DNA of 64,000 nucleotides, taken from assembly GCF_003313335.1 (NCBI RefSeq), contig NZ_QMHP01000014.1, positions 33,415 through 97,414 on the forward strand, in the 5' to 3' direction. Below are positions 44,715 through 53,283 of this stretch, in pieces. The stretch is from Pedobacter zeaxanthinifaciens (GTDB lineage: Bacteria; Bacteroidota; Bacteroidia; Sphingobacteriales; Sphingobacteriaceae). Under the pieces are notes generated by a model that was given only the letters and a program-made list of their open reading frames with translations, ran no database searches and was not told where the DNA came from. Position 1 is the first letter of the stretch. Each line of letters opens with the position of its first letter. Made by a program: the position numbers and the translations under genes.

Positions 44715-45308
44715 ATGCAGGAAGCAAATCAACTGGATCAAGAGTTTTGGAACAAGCGTTGGGAAAACAACCAAACTGGCTGGGATATTGGCATGGCTTC
44801 ACCGGCAATAACCGGTTATATGGAAACATATCCCAACAAAAATGCAGCAATTCTGATTCCAGGTTGTGGCAATGCTCACGAGGCTAGCTGGCTATTGCAA
44901 AATGGTTTTACCAATATCACCGTGATTGATATCGCTCCCAAAGCAGTTGAAATTTTAAAGGAAAGAAATGCCAATCAACCTGAAATTAACATCATCCTAG
45001 GCGATTTTTTCGATCATCAGGGCCAGTATGATTTATTGATAGAACAAACTTTCTTTTGTGCTATTTCTCCTAGCCTACGGCCAAATTATGTCGCAAAAGC
45101 GGCTTCTCTATTGAAGGGTGGCGGTAGCATCATTGGCCTATTATTTAGCATCGATTTTGAGAGAGAAGGGCCGCCTTTCGGGGGACAAAAAACGGCCTAC
45201 CTTTCTCTTTTTGAGAAATACTTTACCATTAAAACGATGGAAGATTGTTATAACAGCATCAAGCCGAGAGCAAATACCGAACTCTTCATCAACCTAATAA
45301 AAGGATAG
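44715..45308 (+). CDS. HOL/TPMT-type SAM-dependent (thiol or halide) methyltransferase
   Basis: 197 residues. The N-terminal FWNKRWENNQTGWDIGMASP matches the WxxxW...GWDxG opening of thiopurine and HOL methyltransferases. ILIPGCGNAHEASWLLQNGF is the SAM loop and VIDIAPKAVEIL the ribose-binding strand. EQTFFCAISPSLR and EGPPFGGQ follow, the latter the substrate-side GPPF turn of plant HOL thiol/halide methyltransferases. Set inside a persulfide-handling cluster, methylation of sulfide or other thiols is the natural inference, but the acceptor is not proven. It lacks the shared 17-bp motif. Confidence 0.82.
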   Translation: MQEANQLDQEFWNKRWENNQTGWDIGMASPAITGYMETYPNKNAAILIPGCGNAHEASWLLQNGFTNITVIDIAPKAVEILKERNANQPEINIILGDFFDHQGQYDLLIEQTFFCAISPSLRPNYVAKAASLLKGGGSIIGLLFSIDFEREGPPFGGQKTAYLSLFEKYFTIKTMEDCYNSIKPRANTELFINLIKG

Positions 45309-45371
45309 AAAAACGACACGATTAGCTTCTTCTCGCTGTATCTTTGTAAATTGAATTTAACACCATTGCGT

Positions 45372-45665
45372 ATGACTTTTCAAGAAATTATCAATCAAGA
45401 TAAACCCGTACTGATAGACTTTTTTGCCGAATGGTGCGGCCCTTGCAAAATGATGTCGCCAATGTTGGAAGACTTAAAAAAACGTGTAGGCGATAAGGCT
45501 AGCATCATCAAAATAGACGTCGATAAAAATCAACAAGCAGCGGCAGCTTATCGCGTTAGCGGTGTTCCAACATTAATTTTATTTAAAAAAGGACAAATCC
45601 GCTGGCGTCAATCAGGCGTAGTTCCTGTATCAGATTTAGAAAGATTGATCAACGAAAACCAATAA
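45372..45665 (+). CDS. Thioredoxin
   Basis: 97 residues from the ATG at 45372; the longer frame starts with TTG. Single cytoplasmic thioredoxin domain with active site AEWCGPCKMMSP and the cis-proline in SGVPTLILFKKG. It probably reduces the persulfide carried by the rhodanese domains of the cluster. A -7-like TATCTTTG at 45339-45346 could give it a promoter. The next gene begins 3 bases after its stop. Confidence 0.93.
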   Translation: MTFQEIINQDKPVLIDFFAEWCGPCKMMSPMLEDLKKRVGDKASIIKIDVDKNQQAAAAYRVSGVPTLILFKKGQIRWRQSGVVPVSDLERLINENQ

Positions 45666-45668
45666 TAC

Positions 45669-46382
45669 ATGTACAAAAGTTTCTTTTCCTTCGTCTGCTG
45701 CTTCTTGTTGCTGTGTGGCTGTAGCAATGCTCAAACTTCTCATCAGGCAAGCCAAATTAAAGCCACCACACTGGCATCAACTTTAAAAAACGAGCAAAAT
45801 ATACAACTGCTTGATGTTAGAACGCCAGCAGAATTTAGTAATGGACATGTTGCAGGCGCTGTAAATGCTAACATCAACAGCAAGGAATTTCAAACTAAAA
45901 TTACCGCCCTAGATAAAAGCAAACCTGTATACGTGTATTGCTTAAGTGGCGGGCGAAGTAGCAATGCTGTTAAACAATTGCTTGCTTCTGGCTTTGAAAA
46001 AGTAGTTGAAATGCCAGGTGGAATAATGGAGTGGAGAGCAGCCAACTTACCTGAAGTTAAAAATACAGTTACTTCAAATGCAAAAACTATCAGCCTTTCG
46101 CAATATCAGGCCTTAGTTAAATCTGACAAATTGGTTTTGGTTGATTTTTATGCAGATTGGTGTGCCCCTTGTAAAGAAATGAAGCCTTATTTGGATAAAA
46201 TTTCCAACGATATGGCCAACAAAGTAGTGGTGGTTAGAATTGATGCAGATGCAAACCCAGAGCTATGTAAAACGTTAAAAATAAATGCGTTACCAGTATT
46301 AAAGCTTTACAAAAACGAACAATTGATTTGGGAGAACCTAGGCTTCATTGAAGAAGCAGCAGTACGTAAAAAACTCAAATAA
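45669..46382 (+). CDS. Rhodanese-thioredoxin fusion lipoprotein
   Basis: 237 residues. Signal peptide with lipobox LLCGC, so envelope-anchored. Residues ~35-125 are a rhodanese domain with loop YCLSGGRSS (catalytic Cys) and MPGGIMEWR. Residues ~140-237 are a thioredoxin domain with DWCAPCKEM and cis-Pro in NALPVLKLY. A sulfurtransferase fused to a reductant on one lipoprotein suggests sulfane-sulfur transfer followed by reduction at the envelope. Its place between cytoplasmic thioredoxin and the YeeE transporter fits thiosulfate or polysulfide handling. Confidence 0.9.
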   Translation: MYKSFFSFVCCFLLLCGCSNAQTSHQASQIKATTLASTLKNEQNIQLLDVRTPAEFSNGHVAGAVNANINSKEFQTKITALDKSKPVYVYCLSGGRSSNAVKQLLASGFEKVVEMPGGIMEWRAANLPEVKNTVTSNAKTISLSQYQALVKSDKLVLVDFYADWCAPCKEMKPYLDKISNDMANKVVVVRIDADANPELCKTLKINALPVLKLYKNEQLIWENLGFIEEAAVRKKLK

Positions 46383-46392
46383 AATTTGCTTG

Positions 46393-46437
46393 TGTAACTA
46401 AAGTAGCTGAAACTTACTCCCAAACGCTCCAAATTTG
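46393..46437 (+). promoter_or_regulatory. Sulfur-cluster promoter 3: shared 17-bp motif plus -7 element
   Basis: TGTAACTAAAGTAGCTG at 46393-46409 differs at one base from the other two copies. A 20-base spacer then CAAATTTG at 46430-46437 (one mismatch to TAnnTTTG). It precedes the YeeE/YedE pair by 25 bases. Confidence 0.75.
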
Positions 46438-46462
46438 CATTATTAAATATACACTGCAAAAC

Positions 46463-47026
46463 ATGTTAGATTTTTTAAGACAACCTTGGCCTTGGTATGT
46501 GGCCGGCCCGCTTATTGGCTTAACAGTACCAGCACTTTTGATTTTGGGCAACAAGTCATTTGGGATCAGCTCATCGTTAAGGCATATTTGCGCCGCCTGT
46601 TTACCTGCCAACATCCCGTTTTTTAAGTACGATTGGAAAAAAGAAATCTGGAACCTATTCTTCGTTTTCGGTATTTTATTAGGTGGAGCAATTGCAATTC
46701 ATTTCCTTGCAAATCCACAGCCTATTCAGGTTAATCCAAAACTAGCTACAGAGTTGGCCGGGTATGGTATCACCAATTATAATGATTTAGTTCCCCAGGA
46801 AATTATGAATTGGCCTGCATTACTAACCTTAAAAGGCTTTTTGCTAATGGTAGTAGGTGGATTTTTAGTTGGTTTTGGCACCAGATATGCCGGCGGCTGC
46901 ACTAGCGGACATGCTATTATGGGCTTGTCTAACCTGCAATGGCCATCTTTAATCGCTACCATTTGTTTTATGGTTGGTGGCTTTATCATGGCAAATTTAA
47001 TTCTACCGCTTATCCTCAACCTTTAA
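46463..47026 (+). CDS. YeeE/YedE thiosulfate-transporter family protein, first half
   Basis: 187 residues with about five hydrophobic helices. YeeE/YedE (TsuA) proteins import thiosulfate, passing it along conserved cysteines. Here the CAACLPANIPFF segment and YAGGCTSGHAIMGLS (the GCTSGH signature) are present. The full-length transporters are one chain of about 350 residues; this gene encodes only the first part and the next gene the second. Confidence 0.9.
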   Translation: MLDFLRQPWPWYVAGPLIGLTVPALLILGNKSFGISSSLRHICAACLPANIPFFKYDWKKEIWNLFFVFGILLGGAIAIHFLANPQPIQVNPKLATELAGYGITNYNDLVPQEIMNWPALLTLKGFLLMVVGGFLVGFGTRYAGGCTSGHAIMGLSNLQWPSLIATICFMVGGFIMANLILPLILNL

Positions 47027-47035
47027 TTGATCATC

Positions 47036-47530
47036 ATGCAACAACACCAAAATACAGATTTCGAAACCCGCTCATTGGATGCCATTTGCATTAATGAAAG
47101 TCAGTTGAGCCACAAATGGTATCACAATATCAAATACCTAATTGTAGGTGTGCTATTTGGCATTGTGTTCGTTAAATCAGAAGTAGTGAGCTGGTTCCGC
47201 ATTCAAGAAATGTTCCGTTTACAATCGTTCCATATGTACGGTATCATCGGAAGTGCCATCGCAGTAGGCATGCTATCCATTTGGTTAATCAAAAAATTCA
47301 ACATTAAAACCATTTACGGCGAAAAAATTGAGTTTCATGATAAAACCTTCAATAAAGGTCAAATTTTTGGCGGACTACTTTTTGGCTTAGGTTGGGCAAT
47401 TACGGGTGCCTGCCCGGGACCACTGTTTGCGCAAATTGGCACAGGTGCTACGGTAATTATGGTAACCTTGCTAAGCGCAATTGCTGGAACTTGGGTTTAT
47501 GGCTTGCTTAGAGATAAACTACCGCATTAA
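47036..47530 (+). CDS. YeeE/YedE (DUF6691-like) transporter family protein, second half
   Basis: About 164 residues from the ATG at 47036; a TTG three codons earlier is less likely. Four hydrophobic helices. FGLGWAITGACPGPLFAQIG contains the GACPGP cysteine motif that complements GCTSGH of the preceding protein. Together the two chains probably form one thiosulfate channel. Split YeeE/YedE pairs are common in Bacteroidota sulfur clusters. It converges with the LytTR regulator gene, two bases between stops. Confidence 0.88.
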   Translation: MQQHQNTDFETRSLDAICINESQLSHKWYHNIKYLIVGVLFGIVFVKSEVVSWFRIQEMFRLQSFHMYGIIGSAIAVGMLSIWLIKKFNIKTIYGEKIEFHDKTFNKGQIFGGLLFGLGWAITGACPGPLFAQIGTGATVIMVTLLSAIAGTWVYGLLRDKLPH

Positions 47531-47532
47531 AA

Positions 47533-48267
47533 TCAAATTCCCAAAGCTGCCTTTAATTTAACATAACCTGTTTTACTTACGGGCAGCCATATTCCTGATT
47601 TTAAAAGGACCACGTAATTATCTTTTTCTTTCAATTCTATTTTGGTTACTTCAGCCAAATTGATGATATATGAACGATGGATGCGAATGAACTGCGTTTG
47701 ATCTAAAGTTTGCTCAAAGAAGCTCATCGTTTTGTTCTTTTGGAAATTACCTTCCGTAGTACTCAATTTAACGTAGTCGTCATCTGCTTCCAAATACTGA
47801 ATGGCTTCTACCGGAATAATTTTTATTACGCCCGCATTTTTAACCACTACCCTATTGTTTTGCGCTGGCGACAGCGAAGCGGTTTCCAACAATTCCTGAC
47901 TGTCATCGCCTTTGGCTAATTTAGTAGGTAATTTTTGCATGGCTTGTTCAAAGCGGGACTGCTCAATAGGTTTAAGCAAATAATCAACCGCATTTACTTC
48001 GAAGGCTTTGATGGCATACTCGTCAAAAGCTGTGGTAAAAATAACTGCTGGGCGCTTTTCTACCAGTTCAAGCATTTCAAAACCGCTAATTTTAGGCATC
48101 TGGATATCCAAAAAAATCAAATCAGGTTGATGCTGGGCTATTGCCTTTAAGCCCTCGAAACCATCACTACACTCGGCAACCACCTCAATAGTTGGAAAAG
48201 CTTTCAGGTAGTGCTTCACAATATCTCTGGCAAGGGCTTCATCATCAATTAGTATCGTTCTGATCAT
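47533..48267 (-). CDS. LytTR-family response regulator
   Basis: 244 residues from the ATG at 48267; the frame is open further but enters the kinase gene. The receiver domain has acidic pair DDE at 9-10, phospho-acceptor Asp54 in LIFLDIQMP and the Lys of DYLLKPIEQ. The C-terminal LytTR DNA-binding domain (about 145-244) has IIPVEAIQYLEADDDYVKL, FIRIHRSYIINLAEV and LPVSKTGY. Its start overlaps the kinase gene by 23 bp. LytTR proteins bind paired direct repeats. Confidence 0.93.
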   Translation of the reverse strand: MIRTILIDDEALARDIVKHYLKAFPTIEVVAECSDGFEGLKAIAQHQPDLIFLDIQMPKISGFEMLELVEKRPAVIFTTAFDEYAIKAFEVNAVDYLLKPIEQSRFEQAMQKLPTKLAKGDDSQELLETASLSPAQNNRVVVKNAGVIKIIPVEAIQYLEADDDYVKLSTTEGNFQKNKTMSFFEQTLDQTQFIRIHRSYIINLAEVTKIELKEKDNYVVLLKSGIWLPVSKTGYVKLKAALGI

Positions 48268-49306
48268 CTTTTTGTGGTATTTTAAGCGTAGTAATGTACA
48301 AATTATTGTCTTTAGATTCAGTTTGCAATAAACTGCTATCAGCAAAAAGCAAATATAAACGGCGGCGTATGGCCGATAAACCGAAGCCAGTACCTTTGGA
48401 AGCTTTCATTTCCGGATCATAAGGATTGCTCACGGTAATCACCAGCATGTTGTTTTCCAGTTTTACATCAACGGTAATGGTAATTGCTGTAGAAGTGTTG
48501 TACAGGCCAAACTTGATGGCGTTTTCTACAATTGGCTGCAGAAGTGTACCCGGTAAGCACAGCGATAAAGTATCTTCGGCAATGCTAACTGCCACGTTTA
48601 ACCGGTGACTGAAACGTACTTTTTCAATATCTAAATACAACTGAATGTACTCCATTTCATCAGCTACGCTCACCCAAACTTCATCGTCTCGTTTTAGCGT
48701 ACCACGTAAAAAGGCGGCCAGTTTGGTAATCATTGTGCCCGCTTCTGTTGGATTAACAATAGTTAGCGCATAAACAGAATTTAAACTATTGAACAAAAAG
48801 TGCGGCTGTAATTGGTGACGAAGTTTATTGAGCTCAGCTTCCTTGGCCAAATTCTGCGTAGCAAGCATCCTCTCCTGCATTTCCGATTGTTCGGCCAAAC
48901 GATACCACAAAATATTGGTTAAGGCGCACCAGCCCAAGCAAACAAAGGCAATGGCTGTTTTAAAAACCAATGCCAATTCCAAAAATAAGAGGTAACTAGC
49001 ATCAGTAGTAAACAAAAAACTCAGGCTATAAAAACTTGCAATTACAACAGCAGCAGTTACAGCCAAAGTCACTAAAAATATGTACGCTATCTTTTGATTT
49101 TTAGGTTGATAATAGGCCAGCATATTGCTGATTACGATACATCCTAATGCCAAACATAAATTGCTGATTACACTATCTGCAAGCGCTATTTGCCACGAAT
49201 AATTGAAAAAGTAATACAGCACCGCAGCGCAAACAGCCTGCCAGCAAAGTAAAATTATGCCGGCAGTGTTTTTAATTGATGGTTTTGATAGTGGTGTGGT
49301 TGTCAA
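48245..49306 (-). CDS. LytS/YpdA-type membrane sensor histidine kinase
   Basis: 353 residues. Several hydrophobic helices in residues ~15-150 form the membrane sensor. The His_kinase domain has the phospho-acceptor in LRHQLQPHFLFNSLNSVYAL. The ATPase part has IVENAIKFGLY and GFGLSAIRRRL. It is the upstream partner of the LytTR regulator, which overlaps its 3' end. The LiaF-like gene 31 bp upstream is on the same strand, so all three may be one transcript. Confidence 0.92.
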   Translation of the reverse strand: MTTTPLSKPSIKNTAGIILLCWQAVCAAVLYYFFNYSWQIALADSVISNLCLALGCIVISNMLAYYQPKNQKIAYIFLVTLAVTAAVVIASFYSLSFLFTTDASYLLFLELALVFKTAIAFVCLGWCALTNILWYRLAEQSEMQERMLATQNLAKEAELNKLRHQLQPHFLFNSLNSVYALTIVNPTEAGTMITKLAAFLRGTLKRDDEVWVSVADEMEYIQLYLDIEKVRFSHRLNVAVSIAEDTLSLCLPGTLLQPIVENAIKFGLYNTSTAITITVDVKLENNMLVITVSNPYDPEMKASKGTGFGLSAIRRRLYLLFADSSLLQTESKDNNLYITTLKIPQKDDQNDTN

Positions 49307-49337
49307 GGTGTTTAGTTTTTAGTTAGTGGAACTTTTA

Positions 49338-50132
49338 CTAATAACTCTTAAACTCTACACCTCCCAGTAACACTACTCCTCTCACAATCACCTGCTTGGT
49401 TGGTTGCTCGGCAGTAGCGTAAATCGTTCTCTTGTCATCTACACCGCCTAAAATTGCAGTAACTTCCGATTTTATTTGCCACGTAGGTGGAACAACGATC
49501 TTGATGCCACCAAATATTGCAGTAACGTCGATAATAATTTGTCCATCGAAATCAGCTTGGGTAAGGTTAATATCGCCACCGCCAAAAACCGCAGTAACTT
49601 CGCCTCCTTTTAAATTCTTTGAATAAATTACTTGGTTGCTTCCGCCAAATACATTTACGGAACTGATGTAATCACTAGCGTTGAACTCGGCGTTATTATC
49701 GTTAATTTTCGAATCATCTGTTTCACCCAAAGGAGTTGTTTGATCAAATTCTTTATAACCTTGGTATTTTCTTTTCCAAGATTTTTTTCCAAAATGAGAT
49801 GTGCTTTTTGGTTTAACGATTAAAAATAATCCCAAAGCCAACAACATGATAGGAAATGCCACATCTCCAATATTATATTGTCCTAAAGCCTCATCTAAAG
49901 TAAAATAAGAGCCAATTAAAACCATTACAAACCAGCCGCTATTTTTAAAATTACTGCGAGCTCCAACAAAGAGACCAATCACAATTAGCCATGTGCTCCA
50001 GCTAAATGTCCAACTTGGGATAAACAACCCAACGTTTCTTAATAATAAAAGCGACCCAATTGCTACGATAATTAAGCCTGCCCAAACTTTTCCTGAGCGA
50101 TTAACCATTTCTTTATGATTTGTATTTTCCAT
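49338..50132 (-). CDS. LiaF/DUF5668-like membrane protein
   Basis: 264 residues from the ATG at 50132; the longer frame lacks support. Four hydrophobic helices in the N-terminal ~110 residues, with the repeated GLIIVAIGSLLLLRN and PIMLLALGLFLIVKP patterns of LiaI/LiaF-type regions. The C-terminal half has glycine-punctuated strands (SVNVFGGSNQV, TAVFGGGDINL, TAIFGGIKIVVP, TAILGGVDDK), a beta-helix-like LiaF C-terminal domain. In Firmicutes LiaF tunes a cell-envelope-stress kinase. Its place ahead of a LytS/LytTR pair suggests a similar partner role. Confidence 0.85.
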   Translation of the reverse strand: MENTNHKEMVNRSGKVWAGLIIVAIGSLLLLRNVGLFIPSWTFSWSTWLIVIGLFVGARSNFKNSGWFVMVLIGSYFTLDEALGQYNIGDVAFPIMLLALGLFLIVKPKSTSHFGKKSWKRKYQGYKEFDQTTPLGETDDSKINDNNAEFNASDYISSVNVFGGSNQVIYSKNLKGGEVTAVFGGGDINLTQADFDGQIIIDVTAIFGGIKIVVPPTWQIKSEVTAILGGVDDKRTIYATAEQPTKQVIVRGVVLLGGVEFKSY

Positions 50133-50277
50133 TGCCTTGTGTTTTAATGATATGCTCAAAAGTATCTCTACAATGAAAATCACACAACACAAGACCGTTA
50201 TTTGCTATCCAATTATCGGTAAAATGCATTAATTTATCGGTAAAAAATTTCGTTAATTTGAAAACAAACTTAAATCG

Positions 50278-51150
50278 ATGAAAAAACTGATCATTTTTAT
50301 CCTTGCCCTCTTGCCATTTTTAGCCAGTAGTCAGGATATTGATAAGCACTACAAAATATACGATGTTAAAAAGCAGAAATTAATTAGCATTGATGCAATT
50401 GCTGCCGATATGGCCAAAGCTGATGTATTATTTTTTGGCGAAGAACACAACGATTCCATAGGACATTACCTTGAAGCTAGCCTACTTAAAAAACTCGCTG
50501 CTAATTATCCTAATCAAGTGGCCCTCACTATGGAAATGTTTCACACTGATGTACAACCCATTATCAATGAATATCTACAAGGCATTATCAGCGAAAAGAA
50601 TTTCATCAAAGAAGCCAGGGCATGGAATAACTACAAAGATTATAGGCCGATGATAGAGCTGGCTAAAGCACAAAAATTTGAAGTAATTGGCGCCAATGCT
50701 GCTGCCAGATATAGCAACGCTGTAACAAGAAGTGGCTTGCAAGTGTTGGCAGATTTGCCCGCTAGCTCGAAACAGTTTTTACCGCCACTGCCTATTGATA
50801 CATTAACCGGGCGTTATTATGAAAAGTTCATCGATTTACTTGGTGGCCATGGCATGGGACCAATGAAAGTATATCAATCGCAAAATTTTTGGGACGCCAC
50901 CATGGCTTGGTCTATTGCTAAGTTTGCGAAAGCCAATAAAGGAAAGAAAATATTCCAAGTAAACGGCAGATTCCATAGCGATGAGCGTTTAGGAACTTAT
51001 GCACAGCTGCAAAAAATTGCGCCTAAATTGAAGGTGTTAAATATTGCTTGTTTTTCTGCTGATGATTTTGCTAATCCCAATTGGGAAAAACACCAAGCTT
51101 TGGGAGATTACGTGATACTAACCGATCCAACGGTGAAAAGGACTTTTTAG
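50278..51150 (+). CDS. ChaN family haem-binding protein
   Basis: 290 residues. Signal peptide KKLIIFILALLPFLASSQ. ChaN/Tiki-fold features: DVLFFGEEHNDSIGH with the conserved GE-H, VALTMEMFHTDVQ, then VNGRFHSDERLGTY late in the protein. ChaN of Campylobacter binds haem at the outer membrane for iron uptake. A TonB-dependent receptor gene converges with it, an apt neighbour for haem or iron uptake, but they are transcribed towards each other. Confidence 0.88.
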   Translation: MKKLIIFILALLPFLASSQDIDKHYKIYDVKKQKLISIDAIAADMAKADVLFFGEEHNDSIGHYLEASLLKKLAANYPNQVALTMEMFHTDVQPIINEYLQGIISEKNFIKEARAWNNYKDYRPMIELAKAQKFEVIGANAAARYSNAVTRSGLQVLADLPASSKQFLPPLPIDTLTGRYYEKFIDLLGGHGMGPMKVYQSQNFWDATMAWSIAKFAKANKGKKIFQVNGRFHSDERLGTYAQLQKIAPKLKVLNIACFSADDFANPNWEKHQALGDYVILTDPTVKRTF

Positions 51151-51220
51151 TTGAGTAGGTAAGCAAGTCGGAATCACCTGAACGAATGTAAATCTGTTTA
51201 TTGCTTGCAAAACAACCCGG

Positions 51221-53269
51221 TTAGCGCTTTAACCACGAAAGCTTGAAGCCCAAATAAAAGCTACGACCAGGAGCCAAGTTGTAGTATCTGCCACCGAAGC
51301 CGTTGATGTCATTACCCAAACTGTAATTTTCATCCAAAATATTATCAGCGCCAGCAAAAAACTGAAAAGGCAAGCCTAATAATTGGCGTTGATAACCTAA
51401 CTTCATTGAAAGCAGTTGAAAGGCATTTGCATAATCACTATTGGCATCATTTAAAGCAATTTTACTTTGATGATTCCACGTAATGAAACCAAAAAAGCCA
51501 CTTTTATGCTTTAAATCCAGGGCTAAGGCAAGACTGTTAGTAGGTACACCCGGCAATCGATTTCCCGAAAAATCCTGATCAAGTTGCACAAAATCTACAT
51601 ATTTAAAATAATGCCAAGTGTAAGCACCCTGGATGCCAATAGATAACGGCTTTTTATTTCCCATTAACTGATAAAAGGCACTAGTTTCAAACCCTTGCTG
51701 CCTAGTTTTTCCAGCATTTATAAAATAATTTGCACCAGCCGCATCCCTACGGGTAACAATAGCATTGCCCAACAATTGATGGAAATAACTCGCTTCCAAA
51801 AACAAGCGTTCTTTAAGCAACTTCCACCTCATCCCAGGTTCCAAGTTCCAGCCTTTCTCTGCTTGTAAAGCCAAATTATAGCTGTTATTATCGGCAAAAA
51901 TTTCGCTACTTGCCGGCGGCGAAAATCCTTTAGCTACATTGAAATATGCAGAAAAATTAGGGCTTGTTTGATAAAGTGCTGAAAATCTCGGCTGTAATTG
52001 AGCATTGAAATCTTTCTCCGCCTGTACAGGAGCCGTAGCAGTCCTTAAGAAATTCAAACTTAAGCTATTTATACTGGCTCCAGCCGTAAAAATCCATCGG
52101 CTTACTTTCCAATTCAATTGCGTAAATGCTAACCACTGCCATAAATCTAATTGGTCATCGGTGAGCTGGATACCCTGTTGCCCCTGCAAATTACGATAGG
52201 TTTTGGAAGTAAAATTCCCTCGTTGCAGCTCTCCCCCGGTTTGTAAAGTAACATCCCCTTTGATGAATAAAAAAGTGGTTCGAGCGCCCCAATGTGGCTC
52301 TTTTTTGAGTTCAATATTTTGTATGGCTGGATTTTCAGTACTGTTATAAAAACCGTAAATACTTGTGCTATTGCTCCAATTTTTGGCAAACGCATAGCGA
52401 TGAGTTAAACCCAAAAATAGGGCCTCCTGCTCAATACTTGCATTCGCTACCTCTGCCCCTTGTGTAGCACCAACGCTTGGTCGGGCCTGTTTTGGGTTAG
52501 CTAAATATTCCTTTAACGTGAGCGCTCCGGGTGTTTGGTAGTTTAAGTTGCTATAAATGAGATTCAGAGATAAGCTTGCCTGATGAAACGTATTGATTTT
52601 ACTTTGATATGCCGCTACCCGGCGTTGCATGGCGGTGTGTGTCCTATAACCATCCGAACGATTTTCTTCGTAAACAACCCGATGCTTAGGCAATTGGGCA
52701 ATAAAATGATAGTTTGCACTGCCAAAACTCCCTAAGTTAGTCCCTATTTCGAATGCTGTTTTGCCGGTAACAACAGCTGGCTCGAAGAGGATAACGCCAC
52801 CCGTACCGGCGCCATACAAACTACTTCCCGGTCCTTTAATAACTTCCACCCCGCCTATCTGCTGTAAAGCAAGCATATTTAACATGGTATTGCCACCGGG
52901 AGCCGTAAACGGAATTTCATCGTAATACACTTTTACGTTGCGTACACCATACGGACTACGCACAGCACTTCCTCTAATATTAAATCGGTAACTTCCTGGC
53001 GAGCGCTCTTCCATCCTTACCCCTGCGGTAGTGTTTACTGCCTGCAAAATGCTTGCACCGCTAAAACGCTGTAATTGGGCTGTACCGATTTTATTGATTG
53101 CCGCAGCGGTAGACATTAAACTTTTACTACTATAAGCACTAATTACAACACTGTCCAATGAAACTTTGCCTAAGCTATCAACCTCTTGCGCTTTTAATTG
53201 AGATGAAATACAGGTTAAAAGCATAAAGCAAAAAATGATGCGCATATGCTTGATAACAAAGTTGATCAT
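51221..53269 (-). CDS. TonB-dependent receptor
   Basis: Outer-membrane barrel for TonB-energised uptake. About 682 residues from the ATG at 53269; an ATG at 53245 (MRIIFCF) is equally plausible and gives a shorter signal peptide ending SQLKAQ. The plug domain has a TonB-box-like VSLDSVVISAY, then QRFSGASILQAVNTTAGVRM, RFNIRG and VEVIKGPGSSLYGAGTGGVI. The barrel ends with the terminal aromatic strand YLGFKLSWLKR. There is no SusC-type N-terminal extension and no SusD partner, so a metal, siderophore, haem or vitamin ligand is likelier than a glycan. Confidence 0.92.
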   Translation of the reverse strand: MINFVIKHMRIIFCFMLLTCISSQLKAQEVDSLGKVSLDSVVISAYSSKSLMSTAAAINKIGTAQLQRFSGASILQAVNTTAGVRMEERSPGSYRFNIRGSAVRSPYGVRNVKVYYDEIPFTAPGGNTMLNMLALQQIGGVEVIKGPGSSLYGAGTGGVILFEPAVVTGKTAFEIGTNLGSFGSANYHFIAQLPKHRVVYEENRSDGYRTHTAMQRRVAAYQSKINTFHQASLSLNLIYSNLNYQTPGALTLKEYLANPKQARPSVGATQGAEVANASIEQEALFLGLTHRYAFAKNWSNSTSIYGFYNSTENPAIQNIELKKEPHWGARTTFLFIKGDVTLQTGGELQRGNFTSKTYRNLQGQQGIQLTDDQLDLWQWLAFTQLNWKVSRWIFTAGASINSLSLNFLRTATAPVQAEKDFNAQLQPRFSALYQTSPNFSAYFNVAKGFSPPASSEIFADNNSYNLALQAEKGWNLEPGMRWKLLKERLFLEASYFHQLLGNAIVTRRDAAGANYFINAGKTRQQGFETSAFYQLMGNKKPLSIGIQGAYTWHYFKYVDFVQLDQDFSGNRLPGVPTNSLALALDLKHKSGFFGFITWNHQSKIALNDANSDYANAFQLLSMKLGYQRQLLGLPFQFFAGADNILDENYSLGNDINGFGGRYYNLAPGRSFYLGFKLSWLKR

Positions 53270-53283
53270 CAATTGTTGCTTGT

